Below are positions 1 through 7,242 of a DNA stretch of 64,000 bases, piece after piece. Source of the DNA: Bacillota bacterium. Lineage in GTDB: Bacteria; Bacillota; Clostridia; Christensenellales; CAG-138. The notes below the pieces were generated by a model that saw nothing but the letters and a program-made list of their open reading frames with translations, had not been told where the DNA came from and searched no databases. The stretch lies in NCBI GenBank assembly GCA_023455425.1, contig JAEYCM010000006.1, positions 30,184-94,183 on the forward strand, read 5' to 3'. Position numbers and translations under genes: made by a program. The stretch's first letter is position 1; each line of letters starts with the position of its first letter.

Positions 1-398
1 TGTGCGCGGATCAAAAGCGGCTGGAATGGATATACCGTGTGGGCCAGCCGTGGGCGGTTTCCTCGCTTGCGCAGGCGGCAGGCATTGCGGCTCTGCAGGA
101 AGGCGATTATCTTCTTAAGACAAAAGAACTGATCCATACGGAACGGGAATTTCTGCGCCAGAGCATGCTTTTCCTTGGCGCGGGGCATGTCATGGGGGAA
201 GCAAACTATCTCTTTTTTCAATCGGGCATTCCGGATTTCGTCCGCCGCATGAAAGACGAGGGGATTCTAGTACGGGATTGCGGGAATTACGAAGGCCTGC
301 AGACTGGTTATTACCGCATCGCCGTGCGGACACATGAAGAAAATGTACGGCTTCTTGCGGCCATGCGGCAGATCATATGCGAACATGGGGGAGTGTAA
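1..398 (+). CDS. cobD: CobD-type threonine-phosphate decarboxylase, C-terminal part (partial)
   Basis: This is the last 131 codons of a gene that begins upstream of the window; the open frame runs from base 3 without a start. The peptide 'YRVGQPWAVSSLAQAAG' and the following helical segment match the small domain of the PLP-dependent HisC/CobD fold, the enzyme that decarboxylates L-threonine phosphate to the aminopropanol phosphate side arm of cobalamin. The PLP lysine lies outside the window. The stop is immediately followed by the start of cobyric acid synthase, and precorrin-8X methylmutase comes next, so the cobalamin context strongly favours CobD over histidinol-phosphate aminotransferase. 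Confidence 0.8.
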   Translation, partial: CADQKRLEWIYRVGQPWAVSSLAQAAGIAALQEGDYLLKTKELIHTEREFLRQSMLFLGAGHVMGEANYLFFQSGIPDFVRRMKDEGILVRDCGNYEGLQTGYYRIAVRTHEENVRLLAAMRQIICEHGGV

Positions 399-1892
399 AT
401 GACAAAATCCATAATGGTACAGGGTACCGCCTCCAATGCGGGCAAAAGCGTGCTGGCCGCCGGACTGTGCCGCGTCTTTTATCAGGACGGGTACCGGGTA
501 GCGCCCTTTAAAAGCCAGAACATGGCGCTCAATAGCTTTGTGACAAAAGAAGGCCTTGAAATGGGCCGCGCACAGGTGATGCAGGCGGAGGCCGCATGCA
601 TGGAGCCCTCTGTTTTGATGAATCCCATCCTCTTAAAGCCAACCAACGATACCGGGAGCCAGGTGATCGTAAACGGCGAGGTCGTCGGCAACATGCCCGC
701 AAAGGAATATTTCCGCTATAAGGCAGGGCTGCGTCCTGTTATTCAGGCGGCTTACGATGCGCTTTCGAAACAGAACGATATTATTGTGATCGAAGGCGCG
801 GGAAGTCCGGCGGAGATTAACTTGAAGCAGGATGATATCGTCAACATGGGCATGGCGGCGCTTGCAAATGCCCCGGTGCTGCTTGTGGGGGATATCGACC
901 GGGGCGGCGTGTTCGCAAGCCTGTACGGCACCGTTGCGCTGCTTGAGGAAGAGGAGCGGCGTCGCATCAAGGGCTTTGTCATTAATAAATTCCGCGGGGA
1001 TGTGGAACTGCTAAAGTCCGGCCTAAAAATGCTGGAAGAACGCACCGGTATTCCCGTGCTTGGCGTCATTCCCTATATGCGTTTGGACTTGGACGATGAG
1101 GACAGCCTGAGCGAACGATTTACTGCGGCTGCCGGTGCGGCCAAGGAACTGGATATTGCAGTGATCCGCCTGCCGCGCATCTCCAATTTTACGGATTTCA
1201 ATGCGCTTGGCCGGATGGAACGGGTAGGACTAAGGTATGTGGAAAAGCTGCATGAGCTCAAGAGGCCGGATTGTATCCTGCTGCCGGGCACCAAAAATAC
1301 GATGGGCGATCTTTTGTGGCTGCGGCAAAACGGACTGGAGGCTGCCATCAAAAAGCTGGCCGCAACGGGAACGCCTGTGATCGGCATTTGCGGCGGGTAT
1401 CAGATGCTGGGACGGGAACTGCATGATCCGATGGGCATAGAACAGGGCGGCAGCATGCGCGGCATGGAGCTGCTGCCGGTTTCCACCGTATTTGAAGCGC
1501 AGAAGACGCGTACGCAGACCGGGGGAGAAGTATATTCCCAGCATGGCGTATTTGCGTCGCTCACTGACGCCGCATTTTCCGGCTATGAAATCCATATGGG
1601 GAAAACGGAACGGCCGGAAGGCGTGCAGCCGTTTGTACGCCTTGCGGATGGAACAGAGGACGGGGCGGTCTCTGGCAATGTATGCGGGTGCTACATTCAC
1701 GGACTGTTGGATGGCGCGGTGGGGGAGGCGCTGGTGCGGCTGCTGCTGAAGAGAAAGGGACTTACCGCAGAATACAGCGCTGCGCCGGATGCGGAGCAGT
1801 ATAAGCAAGCGCAGTACGAGAAGCTGGCGGAGACGTTAAGGGCATCCCTTGATTTGCAGCGAATCTACCGCATCCTGGAGGAGGGCGCATGA
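399..1892 (+). CDS. cobQ: Cobyric acid synthase (adenosylcobyrinate a,c-diamide amidotransferase)
   Basis: 497 residues, the usual length for CobQ/CbiP. It amidates four carboxylates of adenosylcobyrinate diamide using glutamine and ATP. The N-terminal P-loop-like motif 'GTASNAGKS' is at residues 9-17. A class I glutamine amidotransferase domain fills the C-terminal half, with nucleophile Cys331 in 'GICGGYQMLG' and the conserved His434 in 'CYIHGLLDG'. The ATG abuts the preceding stop codon and the gene overlaps the next by four bases, so the three genes are translationally coupled in one cobalamin operon. Confidence 0.95.
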   Translation: MTKSIMVQGTASNAGKSVLAAGLCRVFYQDGYRVAPFKSQNMALNSFVTKEGLEMGRAQVMQAEAACMEPSVLMNPILLKPTNDTGSQVIVNGEVVGNMPAKEYFRYKAGLRPVIQAAYDALSKQNDIIVIEGAGSPAEINLKQDDIVNMGMAALANAPVLLVGDIDRGGVFASLYGTVALLEEEERRRIKGFVINKFRGDVELLKSGLKMLEERTGIPVLGVIPYMRLDLDDEDSLSERFTAAAGAAKELDIAVIRLPRISNFTDFNALGRMERVGLRYVEKLHELKRPDCILLPGTKNTMGDLLWLRQNGLEAAIKKLAATGTPVIGICGGYQMLGRELHDPMGIEQGGSMRGMELLPVSTVFEAQKTRTQTGGEVYSQHGVFASLTDAAFSGYEIHMGKTERPEGVQPFVRLADGTEDGAVSGNVCGCYIHGLLDGAVGEALVRLLLKRKGLTAEYSAAPDAEQYKQAQYEKLAETLRASLDLQRIYRILEEGA

Positions 1893-2533
1893 ATAAAGGC
1901 ATAACGCCTGACTGGCGCAGCATGTCGCCGGAAGAAATTGAACGGCGAAGCTTTGAACTGATTTCAGCCGAACTTGGGGAGACAAAATTATCCGGCGCTG
2001 AGCTTGCGGTATTAAAACGCGTCATCCATACCACGGCGGATTTTGAATATCAAGACACGCTCTATTTCTCACCGGGCGCGGTGAAGGCCGGGATGGAAGC
2101 GCTCAAACGTGGCGCGCATATCGTGACGGATACCAAGATGGCGGAAGCTGGCGTTAACAAGGCGTCGCTCTCCGGGCTTGGGGGAATGACGCACTGCTTT
2201 ATGGCGGATGAGGATGTGAAGCTTGCCGCAAAGTGGGAGGGGATTACCCGCGCCGCAATCAGCATGGAAAAAGCGTGCGGCATTTCAGAACCACTCATCG
2301 TCGCGGTCGGCAATGCGCCCACAGCACTCCTGCGGCTGCGGGAGCTGATCTTGGAGCAAAAAATCAGACCGGCGCTCATCATCGGCGTGCCGGTCGGCTT
2401 TGTAAATGTGGTGGAAAGTAAGTTGCTGATAAAGGCACTTGATATCCCCTGCATTCTGTCGCTTGGAAGAAAGGGCGGCAGTACCGTGGCTGCGGCAATT
2501 TGCAATGCGTTGTTATATCAGACGGAAAAGTGA
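1889..2533 (+). CDS. cbiC: Precorrin-8X / cobalt-precorrin-8 methylmutase
   Basis: 214 residues, normal for CobH/CbiC. It moves the C-11 methyl group to C-12 to give (cobalt-)hydrogenobyrinate. The catalytic histidine is His47 in 'RVIHTTADFEY'. The conserved 'GNAPTALLRL' and 'GVPVGFVNVVESK' stretches of the family are also present. The ATG overlaps the cobQ stop (ATGA). The short enzyme set and the obligate-anaerobe style of the window favour the cobalt-early (anaerobic) pathway, so cbiC is a better name than cobH, although the sequence cannot prove cobalt insertion timing. It is the last gene of the operon and is followed by a terminator. Confidence 0.93.
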   Translation: MNKGITPDWRSMSPEEIERRSFELISAELGETKLSGAELAVLKRVIHTTADFEYQDTLYFSPGAVKAGMEALKRGAHIVTDTKMAEAGVNKASLSGLGGMTHCFMADEDVKLAAKWEGITRAAISMEKACGISEPLIVAVGNAPTALLRLRELILEQKIRPALIIGVPVGFVNVVESKLLIKALDIPCILSLGRKGGSTVAAAICNALLYQTEK

Positions 2534-2654
2534 GTTAGGTACTATGAGCTTCTGGCGTAACGTAGCATGCTGTTTGCGAGTAATCAAAGAAATACCCGCT
2601 GATGCTTCAAATCATGAGATCACTGCCCGAACGGATATATCGGCCTCTGTACGT

Positions 2655-2690
2655 AACAAAGGCGCGGAGCTTTCCGCGCCTTTGTTTTGC
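2655..2690. terminator. Bidirectional rho-independent terminator
   Basis: A perfect 14-bp stem (2655-2668 with 2673-2686) closed by a GCTT tetraloop, with T-rich sequence on the right and A-rich sequence on the left. It sits between the convergent cbiC and SIMPL genes and can end transcription from both sides. Confidence 0.9.
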
Positions 2691-2746
2691 ACTTGTGATC
2701 GGGGCCTTCCGTCGGTGGCAGATTTCGCCGAAACCTTTCGGTCAAA

Positions 2747-3541
2747 CTATTTGATTTCGTAGACGATGCTGGCCTGCATGGTAACCTCCATCGTTCCGGA
2801 GGATACGGGCACAGATGCTGCGGCATCATAGGCGGCTTCGGGCTTTGCATATTCGTAGCGGTAATTGGGGGTGGTGGTGCTGACGACACTGTCCTTGACG
2901 CTCAATATGCGCACAATCTGCACGCCCGTAGTTTCAGCCATCAGCTTCGCCTTCGTGTCGGCATTGCTAAGGGCGGTTTGCAACGCGTCCAATCCGGCCG
3001 CATCGGGATTTTCCAGGCCAAATTGCAGGCTGTAAGCCTGATTCATGCCTGCCTTGGCGGCGGCGTCAAGGAGCGTGCCGATCTGGCTAAGATCGCGCAT
3101 GGTCACCTCGATCATGTTTGTGGTGGTATAGCCGGTGATGCGCTGCGTATTGTCGGTATACGTATAGTTGGGATTGACGTTGTACTGTGAAGTATAGTAA
3201 TCCTTTTCCGCAATGCCCAGCTGTTCAAGCGCCTGATACAGCGCCGTCATCTTTTCCGTGTTGGCAGCCTGCGAGTCTTCTGCCGTCTTGGCCTGGCTCT
3301 GCACGCCGAGGGTGATATAAGCGATATCCGGTTCAACCCGCACAGTGCCCTGCGCTGTCACCTGTATGGTGTTGATGGGCGTTTCTTCTTCATCGCCGCC
3401 TCCGGGTGCAAGTACCGGCTGCGCGGTGGCAGGCTGAGCCGGCGCGAACGCCTGTTTGCTCAGCAATACCGTAGTAAAGCCCATCATCAGCACAAAAGCT
3501 GCCGCCAATACAATCAATACGCCCTGTAAACTCTTATTCAT
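2747..3541 (-). CDS. SIMPL-domain (DUF541, YggE-like) exported protein
   Basis: 264 residues. A hydrophobic N-terminal segment at about residues 7-28 acts as signal anchor or uncleaved signal. An Ala/Pro-rich spacer follows, and then the SIMPL domain, which begins at 'ITVTAQGTV'-like sequence near residue 60 ('IQVTAQGTVRVEPDIAYI'). The family includes YggE, linked to oxidative stress defence, but its biochemical function is not settled. The start is supported by AGGAGG eight bases upstream on the minus strand. The gene stands alone, convergent with the cobalamin operon. There is no lipobox cysteine. Confidence 0.85.
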   Translation of the reverse strand: MNKSLQGVLIVLAAAFVLMMGFTTVLLSKQAFAPAQPATAQPVLAPGGGDEEETPINTIQVTAQGTVRVEPDIAYITLGVQSQAKTAEDSQAANTEKMTALYQALEQLGIAEKDYYTSQYNVNPNYTYTDNTQRITGYTTTNMIEVTMRDLSQIGTLLDAAAKAGMNQAYSLQFGLENPDAAGLDALQTALSNADTKAKLMAETTGVQIVRILSVKDSVVSTTTPNYRYEYAKPEAAYDAAASVPVSSGTMEVTMQASIVYEIK

Positions 3542-3768
3542 AATAAAACCTCCTCATAGGTGCGATATCTGTTCTACTCTTAAAACGCAGCTGGCTGCGT
3601 ATTCGTTCCGTTATGTTCAAAATATACAGGGAAGCCGCCCAATCATTATATGTGATTGGGATACGTTGTACCGAGCTTCCTGTTTGAAGATGAACTTCAA
3701 AGAACCATAATTTTATTGTCTGACGCCGGCACATAAAACCGGTTGGTGCCGCCGCATTTCCATATGCT

Positions 3769-3784
3769 GTGAATACGGTTGCAT
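3769..3784. promoter_or_regulatory. Possible auxiliary LacI-type operator
   Basis: Sixteen bases sharing 12 positions, including TGAATACG, with the perfect palindrome at 3883-3898. It lies 114 bp upstream of that site, which puts the promoter between the two. It is only half-symmetric, so it may be chance. Confidence 0.35.
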
Positions 3785-3828
3785 ATTTGCGAATTAGCTG
3801 CGTTTTTAAATTATTTAGATAAATAGAC

Positions 3829-3857
3829 TTGACAAGAAAAAAATAAATAGGTATCAT
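3829..3857 (+). promoter_or_regulatory. Sigma-A promoter of the sugar-acid locus
   Basis: TTGACA (3829-3834), a 17-bp spacer, then TATCAT (3852-3857), in an AT-rich block. The predicted start near 3864 places the perfect palindrome 3883-3898 at about +20 to +35, a typical repressor position. The first gene begins about 95 bases downstream. Confidence 0.75.
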
Positions 3858-3882
3858 TAAACCATTCAATTTGTTAAATACA

Positions 3883-3898
3883 ATGAATACGTATTCAT
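3883..3898. promoter_or_regulatory. Perfect 16-bp palindrome, likely operator for the LacI-family regulator
   Basis: ATGAATACGTATTCAT is its own reverse complement and has the central CG step common in LacI-family operators. It lies just downstream of the promoter at 3829-3857 and upstream of the operon that contains a LacI-family gene at 12153. The assignment to that regulator is inferred. Confidence 0.65.
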
Positions 3899-3959
3899 AA
3901 TTTTAAATCCAATTTAATTAAATTTCTTTCATCCAACTGAAAACAATTCCGGAGGAATC

Positions 3960-4907
3960 ATGAGAACGAAAGTCGTAATTATTGGCGGCGGCCTTATGGG
4001 CTGCGGCATAGCGGTGACCGCAGCGTTGGCGGGTGAGGGCGTAACGATCATAGAGTCCTCAGCGGCAACGCGGGAAACACTTCCAACCCGTGTAGGGGCG
4101 TTGCTGGAGGAGCTTTCTTTCAATGAATTGATTGATCCGGCACAAAAAGTAAAGGCCGCAGCACTGATTTCTTGTACCGACAGCCTGGAAGATGGCTGTG
4201 CGGAAGCCTTTTTTGTGATTGAAGCCATCGTGGAGAAATTGGAAGCAAAGCAGAGCCTGTTTCAGGAGCTGGATCGGTTATTGCCTGCTGATATCCCTAT
4301 TGCAAGCAATACTTCAGGTCTGCGCATTACGGATATTGCAGCGTTTACCAGCCATCCTGAACGCACGATGACCACGCATTTTTGGTTTCCCGCGCATCTT
4401 GTGCCGCTCGTCGAGGTGGTAATGAGTGAATACACGGACGAGACGCTGGCGAAATGGACCTACAACACATTATCTGCCTGGGGCAAAGCGCCTGTACTTG
4501 TGCGCAAGGATCTGCCCGGCCAGCTGGCAAACCGGATTTTTCAGGCGGTGATACGGGAAGCTTCTTCCATTGTGGAACTGGGCATCGCCTCGCCTGAGGA
4601 TGTCGATACAGCAGTAAAAATGGGAATGGGCATACGCTTTCCGGTCTGGGGCCCGCTGGAGCATGTCGATGCCGTGGGCGTTGATCTCTGCGCCAGCGTG
4701 CAGAACACGGTGCTGCCCGGCATTAGCGGCGCGCAGGGGGCAAACTCCTGTTTTACCGGCATGCTGGAGCGCGGTGAGCTTGGATTTAAAACTGGCAAGG
4801 GGTTTTATGACTGGTCTGTAAAGGATATGGATACGCTTGCGGCGCATCGTAACGACTTTATCATACACGCCTTGAAAAAGATCCGTTCTTTTCAATCATC
4901 AAAATAA
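3960..4907 (+). CDS. 3-hydroxyacyl-CoA dehydrogenase-family NAD-dependent dehydrogenase
   Basis: 315 residues: an N-terminal Rossmann domain with 'IGGGLMGCGIA' (residues 8-18), then the 3HCDH C-terminal domain. The catalytic pair is kept as His140 ('TTHFWFPAH') and Glu152 ('LVEVV'), 12 residues apart as in the family. At single-domain 315 residues it resembles the lambda-crystallin/L-gulonate 3-dehydrogenase and 3-hydroxybutyryl-CoA dehydrogenase groups. Because it opens a sugar-acid operon with no other acyl-CoA genes, a hydroxy-acid or sugar-acid substrate is more likely than a CoA ester; this is inference. GGAGG sits seven bases before the ATG, and it is the first gene after the promoter. 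Confidence 0.8.
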   Translation: MRTKVVIIGGGLMGCGIAVTAALAGEGVTIIESSAATRETLPTRVGALLEELSFNELIDPAQKVKAAALISCTDSLEDGCAEAFFVIEAIVEKLEAKQSLFQELDRLLPADIPIASNTSGLRITDIAAFTSHPERTMTTHFWFPAHLVPLVEVVMSEYTDETLAKWTYNTLSAWGKAPVLVRKDLPGQLANRIFQAVIREASSIVELGIASPEDVDTAVKMGMGIRFPVWGPLEHVDAVGVDLCASVQNTVLPGISGAQGANSCFTGMLERGELGFKTGKGFYDWSVKDMDTLAAHRNDFIIHALKKIRSFQSSK

Positions 4908-4921
4908 AGGAGAATATCGCT

Positions 4922-6001
4922 ATGAGCATACCGAATGCAGCAAAGGCTTGTGTTTTGACTGGCCCGGGTACATTTGAGATACGAGAGGTGCCCGTACCTG
5001 TGCCCGGCGCGGGCGAGGTCCTGTGTAAGATTCATGCCGTTGCAATTTGCGGGAGTGATCCTGAGATTATCCGGGGCGGTCTTCCGGGCGTTTGGCCGCC
5101 TGCGTATCCGTTTGTGGCGGGACATGAATGGGCGGGCGAAGTCGTCGCTGCAGGACCGGGCGCAGAGGCATTCCCGGTAGGCAGCCGCGTTGCGGGCGAA
5201 GCGCACAAGGGCTGCGGCTACTGCCGCAATTGCCTGGAGGGGCGGTATAACCTGTGCCTGAACTACGGCAAGGTTTCTACCGGCCACGAGCATTACGGCT
5301 TCATTGTAAACGGTGCATACTGCCAATACCAAAAATACTCGATCAAGAGCATCAAACGCTTGCCGGATACCGTTTCTTTTGCGGAAGGTTCCATGGTGGA
5401 TACCGCGGGCGTCGCGCTGCATGGTGTGAAGCTTGCGGGCATAACGCCGGGCGGTACGGTGACGGTCATCGGGCCGGGCCCAATTGGCCTGTGCACAATG
5501 CGCGTTGCAAAGGCGCTTGGCGCAGCGAGCGTCATCATGGTGGGACGCGGCGTGCGCCTGCAGGCGTCGGCCTCGTTGGGCGCGGATATTTGTGTCGACA
5601 TCACCAAGGTCGATCCTGTTGAGGAAGTGCGACGTATCACGGGCGGCCTTGGGCCGGATGAAGTGTTCGAGTGCTCCGGCGCAAAGGGTACGTTTAACCA
5701 GGCTGTTCGCATGGTCAAGCGCGGCGGCCGCGTGGCGCTGCTGGGCGTCGCGACGGATGATGTGGTGGAAGAGCTTCCTTTCAAGTACATCACGCACAAC
5801 GAGATTGCGATATTCGGTTCGCGCGCCAATCCCAATGTGAGCCAGAGCGTACTCAACATGATGGGCAGCGGTCGCCTTGAGGTCAAGGATCTGATTACGC
5901 ACCGCTATAGCCTGGATGACTTTGGAGTAGCTTTGGATACGTTTGTGAACCGCAAAGAGAACGCCGTTAAAGTTGTGATACTGCCCAATGGTAATGAGTG
6001 A
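4922..6001 (+). CDS. Zinc-dependent medium-chain dehydrogenase (sorbitol/threonine dehydrogenase-like)
   Basis: 359 residues, standard for zinc MDR enzymes. Catalytic zinc ligands are Cys43 ('AICGSD') and His68-Glu69 ('GHEW'). The structural zinc is held by Cys98, Cys101, Cys104 and Cys112 ('CGYCRNCLEGRYNLC'). The Rossmann domain shows 'GPGPIGLC'. It should oxidise a secondary or hemiacetal alcohol of a sugar or polyol with NAD(P)+. It follows the 3HCDH-like gene by 14 bases with an AAAGGAG site and is followed by the Mgl-type binding protein. The exact substrate cannot be read; a second MDR gene lies at 9847. Confidence 0.88.
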   Translation: MSIPNAAKACVLTGPGTFEIREVPVPVPGAGEVLCKIHAVAICGSDPEIIRGGLPGVWPPAYPFVAGHEWAGEVVAAGPGAEAFPVGSRVAGEAHKGCGYCRNCLEGRYNLCLNYGKVSTGHEHYGFIVNGAYCQYQKYSIKSIKRLPDTVSFAEGSMVDTAGVALHGVKLAGITPGGTVTVIGPGPIGLCTMRVAKALGAASVIMVGRGVRLQASASLGADICVDITKVDPVEEVRRITGGLGPDEVFECSGAKGTFNQAVRMVKRGGRVALLGVATDDVVEELPFKYITHNEIAIFGSRANPNVSQSVLNMMGSGRLEVKDLITHRYSLDDFGVALDTFVNRKENAVKVVILPNGNE

Positions 6002-6058
6002 GTGCAATAAGGTTTAAAGCAGGGTGCTTTAAAAAATACATAGAGAGAGGAAACATAT

Positions 6059-7168
6059 ATGAAGAAGATTATGTCCATCCTTTTCGTCGGCTTGCTGTTG
6101 CTTTCGTTGGTTGCGTGCAGTGCAAATACTGCCGTGCCGCAGGCGACACAGGAACCTGCCGCGGCCACAGCCGCCCCGGCAGAGCAGCCGGCGGAACCGG
6201 AACAACCGGCAAAGAAACCCGTGATCGGCGTGGCGATTTTCGACTATGCGAACAACTATGTCACGTACATCCGTAACTCCATCAATGCGATTGCCGGAGA
6301 TACCGCCGATATCCAGATGGTGGATGCGCAAAACGATCAGGCGAAGCAGGTAGAGCAGGTGGATATTCTGCTGAGCAAGGGCGTGGATGTTCTGTGCATC
6401 AACGCCGTTGACCCCCAGGCTGCCGCGACGATCATCAGCAAAGCCAAAGCGGCTGATGTGCCCCTGGTATTTTTCAACAGGAGCCCCTCCGCCGATGATA
6501 TGAACAGCTACGACAAATGCTGGTATGTGGGCACCACACCCGCCGATTCGGGCAAAATGCAGGCGGAAATGGCCATCAAAGCATTCACTGAGGATCCCTC
6601 CTTTGATAAAAACGGCGACGGCACGCTGCAGTATGTGATCCTCAAAGGCACTTTGGGGCACCCGGACGCCGAAGCCAGGACCAATGCGGTGCAGGAAACC
6701 TTTGCCGCGGCAGGGTTTAAGACCGAACTGCTCGACGTCCAGCCGGGCGATTTTAAAACGCAGATCGCAAAAGACGTGACCGATGTATGGATGGGCAAAT
6801 TTGGCGATAAGATCGAGATGATCCTTTCCAACAACGACGCCATGCTCTTGGGCGCAATTGAGGCCGGCAAAGCGGAAGGTTATTTTGGCGGTGGCAAGAA
6901 AATGGGCGCTATCGGCATCAACGCTCTCCCTGAAGTACTGCCCGCTATTGAAGATGGCACGATCATAGGCTCCATTCTGTCGGATGCATACAGCGAAGGC
7001 TGGAATATTTTCACCATCGCTTACAACGTCGCAACAGGCGAGGATGCATACAAGGGAATCACCATCCAGCCCGACGAGATGAAAGCCATTCGTGTGCCCT
7101 ACATTCCCATCGATAAGAGTAACCTCAATGTGGCCCAAGACATGTATGCAAAGGCTCTGGCCAAGTAA
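6059..7168 (+). CDS. mglB: Galactose/glucose-type (MglB family) ABC substrate-binding lipoprotein
   Basis: 369 residues. The lipoprotein signal peptide ends in 'LSLVAC' (Cys20), followed by a Pro/Ala/Glu-rich tether. The mature part follows E. coli MglB closely, including 'INAVDPQAA', the EF-hand-like calcium loop 'DKNGDGTLQYV', 'GHPDAEAR' and 'NNDAM'. Compared from memory with the E. coli sugar pocket, several contact residues differ: Asp14 to Asn ('DYANNY'), Asp236 to Asn ('GINALPE'), Asn256 to Ser and Trp183 to Phe-like. His152, Asp154, Arg158 and Asn211 are kept. The fold assignment is firm, but the ligand may be an altered sugar or sugar acid rather than glucose or galactose. Confidence 0.88.
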   Translation: MKKIMSILFVGLLLLSLVACSANTAVPQATQEPAAATAAPAEQPAEPEQPAKKPVIGVAIFDYANNYVTYIRNSINAIAGDTADIQMVDAQNDQAKQVEQVDILLSKGVDVLCINAVDPQAAATIISKAKAADVPLVFFNRSPSADDMNSYDKCWYVGTTPADSGKMQAEMAIKAFTEDPSFDKNGDGTLQYVILKGTLGHPDAEARTNAVQETFAAAGFKTELLDVQPGDFKTQIAKDVTDVWMGKFGDKIEMILSNNDAMLLGAIEAGKAEGYFGGGKKMGAIGINALPEVLPAIEDGTIIGSILSDAYSEGWNIFTIAYNVATGEDAYKGITIQPDEMKAIRVPYIPIDKSNLNVAQDMYAKALAK

Positions 7169-7191
7169 CGACTCTTACCATATTAAATCAT

Positions 7192-7225
7192 TGGTGCATA
7201 GGGTGCGTCCGCATCCTATGCGCCA
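7192..7225 (+). promoter_or_regulatory. Intercistronic hairpin between binding protein and ATPase genes
   Basis: A 15-bp stem with a few G-T or mismatched positions (7192-7206 with 7211-7225) and a four-base loop, without a T-run. It probably protects the binding-protein mRNA or partly attenuates read-through into the ATPase gene. Confidence 0.6.
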
Positions 7226-7242
7226 TTAAAGGGTGATAAGAA

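Larger units (their letters stand above)
3542..3959. other. 418-bp intergenic region with hairpins, a sigma-A promoter and LacI-type operators
   Basis: The left half (3585-3755), which would be the leader of the minus-strand SIMPL gene, is rich in inverted repeats: ACGCAG/CTGCGT at 3585-3600, an outer stem 3626-3635 with 3675-3683 enclosing a perfect 8-bp stem 3638-3645 with 3653-3660, and CGGCAC/GTGCCG near 3727-3751. The right half carries the promoter and operator of the plus-strand sugar locus. I see no coding sequence in it. Confidence 0.6.
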
